Below, piece after piece: positions 28,153 through 37,892 of a stretch of DNA of 64,000 nucleotides. The stretch is from a bacterium. GTDB lineage: Bacteria > Bacillota > Bacilli > Lactobacillales > Streptococcaceae. Positions within the stretch are counted from its first letter, which is position 1, and each line of letters starts with the position of its first letter. The stretch lies in contig CAJNBT010000003.1 of NCBI GenBank assembly GCA_905221085.1, positions 62,001-126,000 on the forward strand. Direction: 5' to 3'. Position numbers and translations under genes: made by a program. Below the pieces are notes generated by a model. The model did not search any database and was not told the DNA's origin. It saw nothing but the letters and a program-made list of their open reading frames with translations.

Positions 28153-29130
28153 TTATTCCTTGCCTTCTAACTTACTAATATCAATTCCCAATGCATCTGC
28201 CATTTCTTGATTGGTGTGCAATTCCAGTTTTTCAGGCAACTCAACTGCTATATTTTCTGGCTTCTCACCTTTTAAAACACAAACCAGCATGCGAGCTGTT
28301 TGACGTCCCAATTCTTCATAATTGGTACCGTAGTTATACAAGCCACCAACCGCAACCATTTCTGTTGAACCACCAAATACTGGAACCTTGTGTTTAATAG
28401 AAACCTGCTTGACTGTTTCCATGGTTGACGAAATGATATTATCCGTTGGTACAAAAACCATATCCACCTCTGCCATCAAGCTTTCTGCAGCAGCCTTGAC
28501 GTTGTTACTGTCCAAGATTGTTTTTTCAACAACGGTAAAGCCTTTTTCTTCCAGAAGGCGCTTAGCTTCATCTTTTTGGACAACTGAGTTTGGCTCGCTC
28601 TGAGTATAAAGAATTCCAATTGTTTTAGCTTTTGGCAGGACTTTCTTTATCAAATTGATTTGAGTTGAAATAGCATCTGATGACTGATCGCTTGTCCCAG
28701 TTACATTGCCCCCAGGATACTCTCTTGACTCAACTAACTTGGCACTGACAGGATCTGTTACCGCTGAAAAGATAACAGGTGTCGTTTGTGTTGTATTGGC
28801 CAAGCTCTGAGCAGAAGGCGTTGCGATAGCTAGAACGACATCACTAGATTCTGCTAGTTGCTGGGAAATGGTTTTTAGATTTCTTTGTTCTCCCTGGGCA
28901 TTTTGCAAATCAATCTCGATATTTTTCCCTTCAACATAGCCTTGCTTGGCCAGCTCATCCACAAAACCTTCTCTAGTAGCATCTAAAGACTGGTGGGTAA
29001 TAAACTGCGAAATACCGATACGAAACACATCTTTTTTCTTATCCGCCTTCAACTGATGCAAACTGATCAGAGAGGTCAAGAGGATCCCCACTACCAAGAG
29101 GGGTGCTAGTAATTTTCGAACAACTTTCAT
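28153..29130 (-). CDS. trpX: Aromatic amino acid (TrpX-type) substrate-binding protein
   Basis: A 325-residue ABC binding protein of the ABC_sub_bind family (FRIGISQFITHQSLDATREGFVDEL, VIFSAVTDPVSAKLVE, GTSDQSSD, VPVFGGSTEMVAVGGLYNYG). Family members bind tryptophan. The N-terminal hydrophobic stretch (about 7-23) has no lipobox Cys, so it is held by an uncleaved or non-lipid signal anchor rather than by lipidation. It is the first gene after an attenuator-like leader whose leader peptide is rich in Phe and Tyr, suggesting a wider aromatic substrate range. Confidence 0.87.
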   Translation of the reverse strand: MKVVRKLLAPLLVVGILLTSLISLHQLKADKKKDVFRIGISQFITHQSLDATREGFVDELAKQGYVEGKNIEIDLQNAQGEQRNLKTISQQLAESSDVVLAIATPSAQSLANTTQTTPVIFSAVTDPVSAKLVESREYPGGNVTGTSDQSSDAISTQINLIKKVLPKAKTIGILYTQSEPNSVVQKDEAKRLLEEKGFTVVEKTILDSNNVKAAAESLMAEVDMVFVPTDNIISSTMETVKQVSIKHKVPVFGGSTEMVAVGGLYNYGTNYEELGRQTARMLVCVLKGEKPENIAVELPEKLELHTNQEMADALGIDISKLEGKE

Positions 29131-29160
29131 AATGAAACTCCTTCTCAGAAAAGATAAAAC

Positions 29161-29188
29161 AAAAAAACGCCTAGATACTATCTAAACG
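29161..29188 (-). terminator. Leader (attenuator) terminator of trpXYZ
   Basis: On the minus strand CGTTTAGAT, loop AGT, ATCTAGGCG with two G-T pairs, then seven T residues, ending about 30 bases before the trpX start. Its 5' arm can instead pair with 29227-29238 (12 bp), so it is conditional. Confidence 0.85.
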
Positions 29189-29225
29189 GATGCTTGAAAT
29201 AATCTAACAAGTTATAACTTTGCTA

Positions 29226-29253
29226 GTCCATTTAGATATTCATCTATATGGAC
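29226..29253 (-). promoter_or_regulatory. Anti-antiterminator hairpin in the trpXYZ leader
   Basis: GTCCATATAGAT, loop GAAT, ATCTAAATGGAC. The 3' arm is the same segment that can pair with the terminator arm (antiterminator), and the 5' arm can pair with the upstream segment 29272-29281 over 10 bp. Confidence 0.75.
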
Positions 29254-29332
29254 CACAATCAAAAACCTTAGCCACATAGATACAAACAAATTGCTTGAAC
29301 TGTTTGCATCCATGGTGACATGTCTACAAACA

Positions 29333-29392
29333 CTATCTAAAGTAGCTAAAGTAAAAGTTTTGATTCATAATTACAGCTTGTTTCTTATTCAT
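29333..29392 (-). CDS. Candidate attenuator leader peptide, Phe/Tyr rich
   Basis: A 19-codon open frame, MNKKQAVIMNQNFYFSYFR then TAG, starting about 26 bases after the predicted transcription start and about 260 bases before trpX. Five of its last seven residues are aromatic: Phe, Tyr, Phe, then Tyr, Phe after one Ser. The ribosome site is weak (purine-rich AGAAAAAGAA). The end of the frame (TTTAGATAG, including the stop) is complementary to leader segments that decide termination. Ribosome stalling here during aromatic amino acid shortage is the expected signal. I know of no description of this peptide. Confidence 0.65.
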   Translation of the reverse strand: MNKKQAVIMNQNFYFSYFR

Positions 29393-29424
29393 TTCTTTTT
29401 CTGCTTTCTTTTTTGATGTTTCCT

Positions 29425-29453
29425 ATCTTAACACCTTTTTCATTAGCTGTCAA
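29425..29453 (-). promoter_or_regulatory. trpXYZ promoter
   Basis: TTGACA, 17 bases, TAAGAT on the minus strand. It predicts a leader transcript of about 290 bases before trpX. The 29131-29583 interval therefore holds this leader, the promoter and the ami terminator. Confidence 0.85.
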
Positions 29454-29537
29454 GAATATTTCAGAATTTTTTAAAATTTTTCGAAAATTCTTTCAGGACG
29501 CTTTCAAAGACTTTCAAAACGATCCCAACAAAAAAAG

Positions 29538-29579
29538 GTTTATAATTTCCATAAAAGTTGACATGGAAATTATAAAACC
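29538..29579 (-). terminator. amiF terminator
   Basis: Near-perfect 16-base inverted repeat (arms GGTTTATAATTTCCAT and ATGGAAATTATAAAACC) directly after the amiF stop, followed by TTTTTTTG on the minus strand. Confidence 0.88.
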
Positions 29580-29583
29580 ATTA

Positions 29584-30510
29584 TTAGTTTAACCCTTGTT
29601 GGTAACGCGCCAATTCGGCTTGGTTAGCCCAAACATAGTGACCTGGACGGATTTCAACCATGGATGGTTTATCAGTCTCATAGTCGTGTTGACTTGGGTC
29701 GTAAACCTTCAAGACCTTCTTACGTTCCAAGATTGGATCTGGAATCGGTACCGCTGAAAGCAAGGCCTGAGTATATGGGTGAATTGGATTGTTAAACAAT
29801 TCTTCTGTTTCTGCAACCTCTACAATAACGCCCTTGTAAATAACTGCGATACGATCTGAAATAAAGCGAACGACCGACAAGTCATGGGCGATAAAGAGAT
29901 AGGTCAAGCCAAGTTCTTTTTGGAACTTTTTGAGCAAGTTCAAGACTTGGGCACGCACAGAAACGTCCAAGGCTGAAATAGGCTCATCCGCAATAACAAA
30001 GTCTGGTTGCATGACCAAGGCACGAGCGATACCGATACGTTGACGTTGACCACCTGAGAATTCATGAGGGTAACGAGTCAAGTGCTCAGCAAGAAGCCCC
30101 ACTTCACGAATAATATTTTGAACTTTCTCTTTACGTTCTTCTTCATCTTTGAACAGATGATGATTGTAAAGACCTTCAGAAATAATATAATCAACAGTGG
30201 CACGTTCATTCAAACTTGCCGCAGGGTCTTGGAAAATCATCTGGATTCGACGAATCAATTCCGCAGCTTGTTCACGCGATTTCTTACCATTAATCTTTTG
30301 ACCTTCAAAAATGATATCTCCATTACTTGTATCATTAAGACCAATAATGGCACGACCAATAGTTGTTTTCCCACTACCTGACTCACCTACAAGCGAGAAA
30401 GTTTCTCCCTTGTTGATAAAGAAGTTAGCATTTTTTACCGCAACAAACTTCTTACTTCCTTCACCGAAGGAAATTTCTAAATTTTTGATTTCTACTAATT
30501 TTTCAGACAT
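29584..30510 (-). CDS. amiF: Oligopeptide ABC transporter ATP-binding protein AmiF
   Basis: A 308-residue OppF-type ATPase. Walker A is GESGSGKTT, the signature is FSGGQRQRI, Walker B is [14 protein letters not shown], and the C-terminal OppF extension ([16 protein letters not shown]) is present. An in-frame start 23 codons upstream lies in amiE and lacks a ribosome site; the ATG at 30510 has AGGAGG. It ends the ami operon, pairing with AmiE to power uptake of oligopeptides, which also affects competence signalling in pneumococci. Confidence 0.96.
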   Translation of the reverse strand: MSEKLVEIKNLEISFGEGSKKFVAVKNANFFINKGETFSLVGESGSGKTTIGRAIIGLNDTSNGDIIFEGQKINGKKSREQAAELIRRIQMIFQDPAASLNERATVDYIISEGLYNHHLFKDEEERKEKVQNIIREVGLLAEHLTRYPHEFSGGQRQRIGIARALVMQPDFVIADEPISALDVSVRAQVLNLLKKFQKELGLTYLFIAHDLSVVRFISDRIAVIYKGVIVEVAETEELFNNPIHPYTQALLSAVPIPDPILERKKVLKVYDPSQHDYETDKPSMVEIRPGHYVWANQAELARYQQGLN

Positions 30511-30520
30511 TTCCTTCCTC

Positions 30521-31588
30521 CTAGTCTTCCAGATGGGCAAATCCCATTTTTTCACGGATCTTATCATGGAGATTTGCAATCACAGCTGGTTTTTCTACTT
30601 TTGGAGCATCCTCATGAAGAAGCCAAGTTTTAGCCCAATGTGTCTCTGATACTGAGAATTGAGGAGCTTTTTGCTCGAAGTCAATCTGCATTGCATAGTC
30701 AGAACGCAAGGCAAAGGCATCCCCTTTCAGGTCAGTATAAAGTGACGGAGGTGTTCCTGGGATTGAGTAAAGATCCCCTTTATCATCAGCAAGCTGAGGC
30801 AAGCTAGACAAGAGACTCCATGTATATGGATGACGAGGGTCATAGAAGACTTCCTCAACAGTTCCATATTCAACGATTTCTCCTGCATACATAACCGCTA
30901 CCTTATCCGCAATACTGGCCACCACACCAAGGTCGTGAGTGATAAAGATGGTTGTGAAATGGTACTCGTTTTGTAAAGATTTTAGCAAATCAATAATCTG
31001 TGCTTGGATAGTCACATCCAAGGCAGTCGTTGGCTCATCACAGATCAAGACATCAGGTCGACAGGCAAGGGCAATCGCAATAACGATACGTTGACGCATT
31101 CCTCCAGAATATTGGAATGGGTATTCATCAAAACGTCTATCTGCATCTGGAATCCCAACCTTATTCATGTAGTCAATGGCCAATTCTTTTGCTTCTTTGG
31201 CTGTTTTTCCTTGGTGTTTTACAATAACTTCTGTAATCTGACTACCAATTGTTTTAATTGGGTCCAAACTAGTCATTGGGTCTTGGAAGATCGTCGCAAT
31301 CTTAGCACCACGAATTTGTTCCCAATCCTTGTGAGAAGACAAGGCTGTCAAATCCTGACCACGGTAGTCAATACTACCTTGAGCAATACGACCATTTTCT
31401 TCAAGCATACCTGTGAAAGTCTTTGTCAAAACAGATTTTCCTGATCCTGACTCACCTACCAAGGCTAATACTTCTCCTTCAACTAGTTCAAGGGAAACGC
31501 CGCGAATGGCTGTCAATACTTTGTCACGAACGTCAAATTCCACGACAATATCGCGAGCAGTCAAAATTACATTTTTTTCTTTTGTCAT
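30521..31588 (-). CDS. amiE: Oligopeptide ABC transporter ATP-binding protein AmiE
   Basis: A 355-residue OppD-type ATPase with Walker [10 protein letters not shown], signature YSGGMRQRI, Walker [15 protein letters not shown] and the OppD tail ([20 protein letters not shown]). It lies eight bases after amiD and ten bases before amiF. Confidence 0.96.
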   Translation of the reverse strand: MTKEKNVILTARDIVVEFDVRDKVLTAIRGVSLELVEGEVLALVGESGSGKSVLTKTFTGMLEENGRIAQGSIDYRGQDLTALSSHKDWEQIRGAKIATIFQDPMTSLDPIKTIGSQITEVIVKHQGKTAKEAKELAIDYMNKVGIPDADRRFDEYPFQYSGGMRQRIVIAIALACRPDVLICDEPTTALDVTIQAQIIDLLKSLQNEYHFTTIFITHDLGVVASIADKVAVMYAGEIVEYGTVEEVFYDPRHPYTWSLLSSLPQLADDKGDLYSIPGTPPSLYTDLKGDAFALRSDYAMQIDFEQKAPQFSVSETHWAKTWLLHEDAPKVEKPAVIANLHDKIREKMGFAHLED

Positions 31589-31596
31589 TTCTACTC

Positions 31597-32523
31597 CTAT
31601 CTATGTGTACGTGGATCACTAGCATCCGCTAAGTTTTGACCAACTACGAAAAGGGACAAGGATACCAAGACAAGGGTTGTCAATGGAATCCAGAACAAGT
31701 AAGCATTGGTTGTTACGTTTTGTGAATAATCTGAGATCAAACGACCCAAACTTGGCACGGTAATTGGTAATCCAAGACCGAAGAAAGACAAGAAGGCTTC
31801 GTATGAGATAAAGCTTGGAAGCATCTGAGTCATGGTTGTCACAATAACAGATACCAATTGAGGCATGATATTTTTGGCAACAATCTTCAAGGTTGGTGTT
31901 CCCAAAGTACGTGACGCCAAGTTGTATTCCAAGTCACGATAACGCAAAATTTGCACACGGATCATGAAGGCAATCCCAATCCATGTCGTCACACTCATGG
32001 CAAAAATCAGATTCCAGAATCCAGCTCCGATTGAGTAAGTCAAGACAATGACAATCAAAAGAGATGGGATGTTTGAGATGACATTATAAACTTCCATCAT
32101 CACACGGTCAACTGATTTTGAAATACCCCAAATACCACCGACAAAGACACCGATAACCAAGTTAATCACTGTCGCAATCACAGAAATGAGGATAGAGTTA
32201 CGAGCTCCGAACCAAACACCGTCAAAGAGCGATTTACCGTTACTGTCAGTACCGAACCAATGCTCAGCATTTGGCTTGATATAACGAGCACTAAAGTCGT
32301 TTACCTTGCTGACATCATTAAAATCAAACTTAGAAAACATTGGGTAGATGAAACTCATCAAAATGATAGCTACCAAAATTCCCAACATGACTACAGTTGA
32401 TTTTTTCTTCATGAATTGTCTAAACACTGATCCCCAGTATGAATAAGCTGGCGCATCAATGGCTTCAGAGGCAAAATCGTCACGTTTTACAAACTGAAAT
32501 TTTTCTTTATCGATTGTAGACAT
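31597..32523 (-). CDS. amiD: Oligopeptide ABC transporter permease AmiD
   Basis: A 308-residue OppC-type permease. An N-terminal cytoplasmic tail and first span precede a large loop ([21 protein letters not shown]) and five further spans; the coupling motif is [19 protein letters not shown]. Its start overlaps the amiC stop by one base. Confidence 0.96.
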   Translation of the reverse strand: MSTIDKEKFQFVKRDDFASEAIDAPAYSYWGSVFRQFMKKKSTVVMLGILVAIILMSFIYPMFSKFDFNDVSKVNDFSARYIKPNAEHWFGTDSNGKSLFDGVWFGARNSILISVIATVINLVIGVFVGGIWGISKSVDRVMMEVYNVISNIPSLLIVIVLTYSIGAGFWNLIFAMSVTTWIGIAFMIRVQILRYRDLEYNLASRTLGTPTLKIVAKNIMPQLVSVIVTTMTQMLPSFISYEAFLSFFGLGLPITVPSLGRLISDYSQNVTTNAYLFWIPLTTLVLVSLSLFVVGQNLADASDPRTHR

Positions 32524-34019
32524 TATTTGCCTCCTTTCTCAGTCAATTTAATACGTGGGTCAATAATCGTCATCCAAATATCTCCCAAAAGAAGTGAGAA
32601 GATAGAAATACATGTAAAGATGAAGACAAGACCTACGACCATAGAATTATTAGATGCTTTTACAGAGTCAATCAACATTTTACCCATACCTGGGAAGGCG
32701 AAGACTGTTTCAGTAAGGGTTGCACCACCGATAACCCCGATAACAGCACCAGGAATTCCTGAAACCAGCGGAACCATGGCATTTTTAAAGATGTGTTTGT
32801 TTGAAATTTCTTTTTCAGACAAACCTTTTGCACGAGCAAAACGTACAAAGTCTTGTGACTGCAAGTCAATCATGTAACGACGAATCCAAATAGCTGTACC
32901 AGGAGCACCCAACAAACCAAGGATAACTGCTGGTAAAACATACGAACGCCAATCTCCAGCACCCAAGATAGGGAATGAATCTGGCAAGCCGATTGAAGAA
33001 CCAGCCAAACGGATGATATAAACCAAGGCAATTGTTGGAAGAGCCATCAAGAAGGTCAAAGCTCCTGTTGAGAAACTATCAATCCATGTATTCTTGAAGC
33101 GAGCCATAGCTGAACCAAGTGGCACGGCAATCGCATAAGAGATCACTAAACCAATCAATCCAACGACAGCAGAGCTGGCAATCATAGAAGGATATTGATA
33201 GTTACTTTCAGTAGCTGTATAAGGATCATCTTTTCCATAGTTGGCTACTTCACGAGAGTCAGCTTGACTAGGCGATTTATAGGTTCTTGAGTAAATATTT
33301 ACAGAAGAAGTTTTCTTACCTGTTGGGAACTGAACTTGGGATGTTTTAGTTTGTCCTTGTCCCTGAGTAATAACCTGTAAAACAGGGCTATTAGCATAGG
33401 TTGGATAAGAGTCACCTAAATTAATGTTCACAAAGTTTTGATGCACAAATGGGAACTGACTGTTGAAGTACAAGAGATATTTGTGTTTAGTACCTGAACC
33501 GACCAAGGACCATCCGATAGCTGGATCATTTTCAAAACGAAGGTAACGTTTCAAGTCTGGATTTTCAGGGTCTTGAATTTTATTAGTATGGTCAATGTCA
33601 ATCAAGTTAGCATAGAATTTGAAAACACGTTCAAAAATGGGGATTTCACGAGTAGCGTAGAATTGGCCACTTTCAGTAAATTCTCCCAAGGTCCAACCAT
33701 GACCGATTTGTTTGATGTATTTTTCATAGATAGCCTTGTTGGTATCATTGGCTTCAACTGTTACAGAAGCATCCATCTGGCTAGCTTTTTCTTGCAACTC
33801 TTTGGTATCGTAGTACTCGATATAACCCATACGCTCATAAACGGTATTCTCATAGTTATCACGTTTATCAGCAGTTGTCGCAATCTTGTTATAGTTGGTA
33901 TCCTGTTTGAAAATCAATTTTCGAGGAACCATTGTATAGATAATCGTGTAAGTCAAGGTTGTTACTAAGAAAATAGAAACCAATGACCGCAAAACACGCA
34001 TAAAAATATATTTTTTCAT
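32523..34019 (-). CDS. amiC: Oligopeptide ABC transporter permease AmiC
   Basis: A 498-residue OppB-type permease, longer than most OppB proteins because of a big extracytoplasmic insertion (about residues 40-270) after the first membrane span; this is the normal streptococcal AmiC form. The C-terminal part has the permease core, with coupling motif [20 protein letters not shown]. It follows amiA by 66 bases containing a hairpin. Confidence 0.96.
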   Translation of the reverse strand: MKKYIFMRVLRSLVSIFLVTTLTYTIIYTMVPRKLIFKQDTNYNKIATTADKRDNYENTVYERMGYIEYYDTKELQEKASQMDASVTVEANDTNKAIYEKYIKQIGHGWTLGEFTESGQFYATREIPIFERVFKFYANLIDIDHTNKIQDPENPDLKRYLRFENDPAIGWSLVGSGTKHKYLLYFNSQFPFVHQNFVNINLGDSYPTYANSPVLQVITQGQGQTKTSQVQFPTGKKTSSVNIYSRTYKSPSQADSREVANYGKDDPYTATESNYQYPSMIASSAVVGLIGLVISYAIAVPLGSAMARFKNTWIDSFSTGALTFLMALPTIALVYIIRLAGSSIGLPDSFPILGAGDWRSYVLPAVILGLLGAPGTAIWIRRYMIDLQSQDFVRFARAKGLSEKEISNKHIFKNAMVPLVSGIPGAVIGVIGGATLTETVFAFPGMGKMLIDSVKASNNSMVVGLVFIFTCISIFSLLLGDIWMTIIDPRIKLTEKGGK

Positions 34020-34043
34020 ATCATTTCCTTTAAAAATCCCAAA

Positions 34044-34073
34044 AGAACCTTCTCCTCATGGAGAGAAAGTTCT
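34044..34073 (-). promoter_or_regulatory. amiA-amiC intercistronic hairpin (partial terminator)
   Basis: On the minus strand an 11-base stem AGAACTTTCTC/GAGAAGGTTCT with a short T-rich stretch after it. It sits 12 bases after the amiA stop. It would reduce read-through or stabilise the amiA message, giving more binding protein than permease. Confidence 0.65.
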
Positions 34074-34085
34074 ATTGAAAATTAT

Positions 34086-36074
34086 TTACTTCACATGACT
34101 TGCCAATTCTTTTTGAGCTTTCTCGTTTGACTCAGTCTTTTCTTTCAACCATTTTTCACGAGCTTTTTCATACTCTTCTTTGGTGATTGCTTTTTCACCT
34201 ACTTCAGTATACTTCAAGTATCCTGAATTTTCACCTTTAAGGCCGGATACTGAATATGAAGAGCTAAATGGTAGAACTTTTGAAACATATGAAACGGCTG
34301 TTTCTTTAGGAGAAGCCATTACTGGAATTGTCAAAGCATTGTCAGTCAACCAAGCTTGTGCTACTGCGTATTTTTCATAACGTTTTTGAACATCTTGGTT
34401 TTCGCTGTTTGCGTCATCAAGTAATTTTCCATAGTCAGCTAAACCAAGTTTGCTCACTACTGATGCATCCGTACTTTGGTCGATACCAAGGTAAAGACGA
34501 GTGTTTCCTCCCTTAATGACGAATTGATCCAAGAAAGTAGAAGGATCTTGATAGTCAGGGTTCCATCCTAGCAAGGTATGGATATCCCAGTCTTGTTCTT
34601 TAGCTGTTGGAGCGCTAAATGAAATTGGTAAAGCTTCTGCTTGAGTCATTTGTTGTAAGTCTACAACAACATTATCTGAACCCAATACCTTTTCAATTGA
34701 TTGTTTCAATGATTGAACACGGTTTACAACCGCTGTTGATTCTTGGATAACCAAGGCATCCAAGTGGATTGGGAATTCAACACCTTCAGCTTGTAGGCTT
34801 GATTTTGCTTTAGCAAAGACTTCTTTAGCTTTTTCTTCATTGTAAAGTCCATTTTGAGAATCTGCTAGAGACACGTTTGACCAAGTAGAAGAATTTGTCT
34901 TAGCCAAGCTATCTTGTACCAATTCACCAAATGTCTTCTTACCAACTTGAAGATTATAAGGTGCAAACGTATTACGGATGGCTACTGAAGCTCCATCAGT
35001 ACCATTTGTTTGAGCTGAGTAAGAATTGCGATCGACTGCAAAGTTCAAGGCTTGACGGAATTCCTTGTTTAGCAATGCTTTCTGAGTAGATGTCTTTTGG
35101 GCATCACTTGTTTTGGCAGTGTGGTTATAGGTTGTACGGCCGTAGTTCAAGCTGACAGTTGCAACACCCGCACCTGGTTCATTAAAGTAAATGTTATCTT
35201 TGAAGTCAGCTGCATATTTTTCATATGTAGAACTTGTAGGGAAGATACGCGCCTTGCTATATTGACCATCGGCAAAACCTTTGGCAATCACATCTTGGTC
35301 CTTACCATCCCAGAAAGTGAACTTAACGTTCTCAATTTTTACATTTTCTTTATCCCAATAAGCATCATTTTTAGCCATCTCGATAGATGATTTTGGAGTT
35401 ACAGATTTTAAGACAAATGGACCGTTATAAAGAATAGAGTTAGCATCTGTTGGGGCACCAAAACCTTCCCCTTTTGAAGTTAAGAATTCTTCATTAACCG
35501 GCATCAAAACACCACTAGTGGTCTTGTCATTCCAGAAAGTTTCTGGCTGGTTCAAGGTATATTCTAGTGTTTGATCATCAAGTGCTTTTACTCCAACGGT
35601 TGAAAAATCGCTTGTTTCACCCTTGATATAGGCTTCTAATCCCTTAATAGAAGAGCTAACGATTGAAAGTCCTTTTGATTTTCCATCTACGGCGTGTTTC
35701 AAACCAGTAACGAAGTCTTTAGCAGTGACAGGAGCGTACTCTTCTCCCTCTGCAGTTACCCATTTAGCATCCTTACGGATTTTATAGGTATAAGTCAAAC
35801 CATCTTTTGAAACTGTCCATGATTCAGCAATAGAAGGAACCAGGTTACCATATTTATCATTAGCCAACAAACCATCTACTGCATTTGTTGTGACGAATGA
35901 TGTTGAATCGATATTGCTGACGATATAATCCAAGGTTTCTGGATCTGTTTGATAAACATATTGGTAATCTTTTGCTAGTTTAGCATTATTTGAACTAGTG
36001 TTTGAACACGCAGCTAGAACTCCTGACGCTAATAAGGTAGCTCCCGCTACAGCAAGCACTTGACTTTTTTTCAT
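34086..36074 (-). CDS. amiA: Oligopeptide-binding lipoprotein AmiA
   Basis: A 662-residue lipoprotein with lipobox VLAAC (Cys23) and the SBP_bac_5 peptide-binding fold: ETLDYIVSNIDSTSFVTTNAVDGLL, ESWTVSKDGLTYTYKIRKDAKW, and ALNFAVDRNSY. It captures oligopeptides for AmiCDEF. The C-terminal EKWLKEKTESNEKAQKELA helix is a shared feature of AmiA/AliA/AliB. A related orphan binding protein is encoded at 57420. Confidence 0.96.
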   Translation of the reverse strand: MKKSQVLAVAGATLLASGVLAACSNTSSNNAKLAKDYQYVYQTDPETLDYIVSNIDSTSFVTTNAVDGLLANDKYGNLVPSIAESWTVSKDGLTYTYKIRKDAKWVTAEGEEYAPVTAKDFVTGLKHAVDGKSKGLSIVSSSIKGLEAYIKGETSDFSTVGVKALDDQTLEYTLNQPETFWNDKTTSGVLMPVNEEFLTSKGEGFGAPTDANSILYNGPFVLKSVTPKSSIEMAKNDAYWDKENVKIENVKFTFWDGKDQDVIAKGFADGQYSKARIFPTSSTYEKYAADFKDNIYFNEPGAGVATVSLNYGRTTYNHTAKTSDAQKTSTQKALLNKEFRQALNFAVDRNSYSAQTNGTDGASVAIRNTFAPYNLQVGKKTFGELVQDSLAKTNSSTWSNVSLADSQNGLYNEEKAKEVFAKAKSSLQAEGVEFPIHLDALVIQESTAVVNRVQSLKQSIEKVLGSDNVVVDLQQMTQAEALPISFSAPTAKEQDWDIHTLLGWNPDYQDPSTFLDQFVIKGGNTRLYLGIDQSTDASVVSKLGLADYGKLLDDANSENQDVQKRYEKYAVAQAWLTDNALTIPVMASPKETAVSYVSKVLPFSSSYSVSGLKGENSGYLKYTEVGEKAITKEEYEKAREKWLKEKTESNEKAQKELASHVK

Positions 36075-36110
36075 TTATTTACTCCTCTTATAAAGTATAG
36101 GTTATTATTG

Positions 36111-36139
36111 ATTATACCATATATTTCAAGATATTTCAA
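36111..36139 (-). promoter_or_regulatory. ami operon promoter
   Basis: TTGAAA, 17 bases, TGG-TATAAT (extended -10) on the minus strand. The -35 lies in a tandem ATATTTCAAG repeat. Confidence 0.8.
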
Positions 36140-36200
36140 GAAAAGTAAACGAATTTTCAGAATATTTAGGCTTATTATCACAAAAAATCTGAAAAAGCTA

Positions 36201-36229
36201 TTGACTGAAAATCATTTTCAAGGTATAAT
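36201..36229 (+). promoter_or_regulatory. tRNA-Cys promoter
   Basis: TTGACT, 17 bases, TATAAT, 12 bases before the mature tRNA 5' end. Confidence 0.88.
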
Positions 36230-36241
36230 AATAAACGTTAA

Positions 36242-36312
36242 GGCGGTATAGCCAAGTGGTAAGGCACGGCTCTGCAAAAGCTTGATCGTCGGTTCAAATC
36301 CGTCTACCGCCT
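36242..36312 (+). tRNA. tRNA-Cys (anticodon GCA)
   Basis: A 71-base cloverleaf: acceptor arms GGCGGTA and TACCGCC, D-arm with AAGTGGTAA, anticodon loop CTGCAAA (GCA), T-arm GTCGGTTCAAATCCGTC. No CCA is encoded. It stands alone between the divergent ami operon and a convergent gene. Confidence 0.95.
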
Positions 36313-36347
36313 TCTATAACTTGATTTATCAGGTTGCAAATGAACAG

Positions 36348-36373
36348 AAAGCCCCGTTTGAAGGGCTTTTTTT
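36348..36373 (+). terminator. tRNA-Cys terminator
   Basis: AAAGCCC, eight bases, GGGCTTT then T residues, 36 bases after the tRNA. Confidence 0.85.
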
Positions 36374-36446
36374 GATAAATACATATAATTTACAAACATT
36401 TTGGGGCTGAGCTTTTCGAGGGCACAATTCTCGTTTGAAATCAACT

Positions 36447-36479
36447 GAAAAAAGCTTCATCACACATGGTGACAAAAGC
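36447..36479 (-). terminator. Terminator of the CorC/HlyC-type gene
   Basis: Imperfect stem GCTTTTGTCAC/GTGATGAAGC with a T6 tract on the minus strand, just after the stop at 36487. Confidence 0.7.
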
Positions 36480-36486
36480 CTCTAGT

Positions 36487-37818
36487 TTACTCTGTTTCTT
36501 CTTCTATTTCAAGTTCTGTGATCTGGACTTTTACCTTGGTAACACGTCCATTTTTCACCTTATCATTGGTTAGGATAAGCTGTTTGTTTTGGCTGACCAA
36601 TTCATAGCTAAGTTTCTCAGTCGTTGGAATACTCCCAATTCCTGTCAAATAATAACCAGCGATGGTATCAACGTCATCACTTTCCAGCTCAACATCAAAG
36701 TAGCTATTAAAATCATTGAGATTCATAGTACCTTGAACAATATAAGTATCATCGCCAATCTGATGAACATCTATTGCTGCTTTGTCCGTTTCATCATCGA
36801 TTTCCCCAACGATTTCCTCTAAGAGGTCTTCAAGGGTCACCAAACCAGCCATCCCACCGTATTCATCTAGCAGAATTGCCATTTGTCTTTGGGTATTGCG
36901 CAATTCTTTTAGCAAGTCATCTACAAAAATGGTTTCAGGAACAAAGAGTGGATCTTGTAAAATTTTCTTCCAAACAATATTGTCAAAACCGTCTACAAAG
37001 GCTGCCTTAAGAAGACTCTTGGTATGAATAATCCCAATCACGTTATCCTTGTCTCCATCATAGACAGGGATACGAGAATAATTTTGTTTTAAAATACTTT
37101 GGATAATGATTTGACTATCATCCTTAATATCAACCATGAAGGCATCCGTTCGAGGAACCATAACTTCTCTGGCCATCAGTTCATCTAGTGAAAAAATCCC
37201 CTGTAACATCTCAATTTCGTCAGCATCTAGTGTTTCTTCACTATTTGTCAGCATGTAGGCAATTTCATCACGGGTCATTTTTTCATCAGCATCGTCAAAG
37301 GCCACAGGAGTCAAGCGACTCAAAAGATTAGTAGACGCAGACAAGAGCCAAACAAAGGGATTAACTAGTTTTCCCAGCCCAATAATAACTGGCGCTGTAC
37401 GAATCGCCAAGGCATCTTTTAGATTAAGAGCGATTCTCTTAGGGTACAATTCCCCAAAAACAATGGAAATATAAGTCAAAAATGCTAAAGATAGAAAACT
37501 TGCAACGGCATAAGATGTTTCGCCATTTCCAAGCCAAGATGCAATTTCTCGTCCCAGAGTTTCTGCCAAACTCGCCCCTGATAAGATCGTAATCAGGGTA
37601 ATCCCTACTTGAATGGTTGATAAAAAGTGGTTAGGATTTTCTAGTACCTTCAGCAGACGGATATAGCGTCTATCTCCTTCTTCTGCCTTTTGTTCAACCC
37701 GCGCACGGTTTAGTGACACCATGGCCATTTCTGTGGCTGAGAAAAAGGCATTCAACACCGTCAAGATAAACAATAAAACAAATTGTAGCAACAAATTCTG
37801 ACTACTTGGGTCTTCCAT
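36487..37818 (-). CDS. CNNM/CorC-HlyC family membrane protein with CBS pair
   Basis: A 443-residue protein with an N-terminal CNNM (DUF21) membrane domain of four spans (about 1-200; TVLNAFFSATEMAMVSLNRARV is the signature), a pair of CBS domains (about 210-340; REVMVPRTDAFMVD and LLDEYGGMAGLVTLEDLLEEIVGEI), and a C-terminal CorC_HlyC domain. Members are Mg2+ or Co2+ transport-related; the old name haemolysin is misleading. It is a single-gene unit. Confidence 0.92.
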   Translation of the reverse strand: MEDPSSQNLLLQFVLLFILTVLNAFFSATEMAMVSLNRARVEQKAEEGDRRYIRLLKVLENPNHFLSTIQVGITLITILSGASLAETLGREIASWLGNGETSYAVASFLSLAFLTYISIVFGELYPKRIALNLKDALAIRTAPVIIGLGKLVNPFVWLLSASTNLLSRLTPVAFDDADEKMTRDEIAYMLTNSEETLDADEIEMLQGIFSLDELMAREVMVPRTDAFMVDIKDDSQIIIQSILKQNYSRIPVYDGDKDNVIGIIHTKSLLKAAFVDGFDNIVWKKILQDPLFVPETIFVDDLLKELRNTQRQMAILLDEYGGMAGLVTLEDLLEEIVGEIDDETDKAAIDVHQIGDDTYIVQGTMNLNDFNSYFDVELESDDVDTIAGYYLTGIGSIPTTEKLSYELVSQNKQLILTNDKVKNGRVTKVKVQITELEIEEETE

Positions 37819-37892
37819 AGTTCTTCTCCTAAAATAGTATCTTATCTTTTATTATATCACAAAATATAGTCCAGTACATATTATTTTTTCTC

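Noticed and set aside
29221..29312. A 32-codon frame in the trpXYZ leader (MDANSSSNLFVSMWLRF...) with one Trp codon, as an alternative leader peptide
   Set aside because: It has no ribosome site, has only one Trp, and runs through the paired segments that form the regulatory helices.
29131..29453. T-box riboswitch before trpX
   Set aside because: No T-box sequence (AGGGTGG-type) or specifier-loop layout is present.
36374..36446. A small RNA gene between the tRNA and the CorC-type gene
   Set aside because: No promoter or second terminator beyond those assigned to the neighbours.
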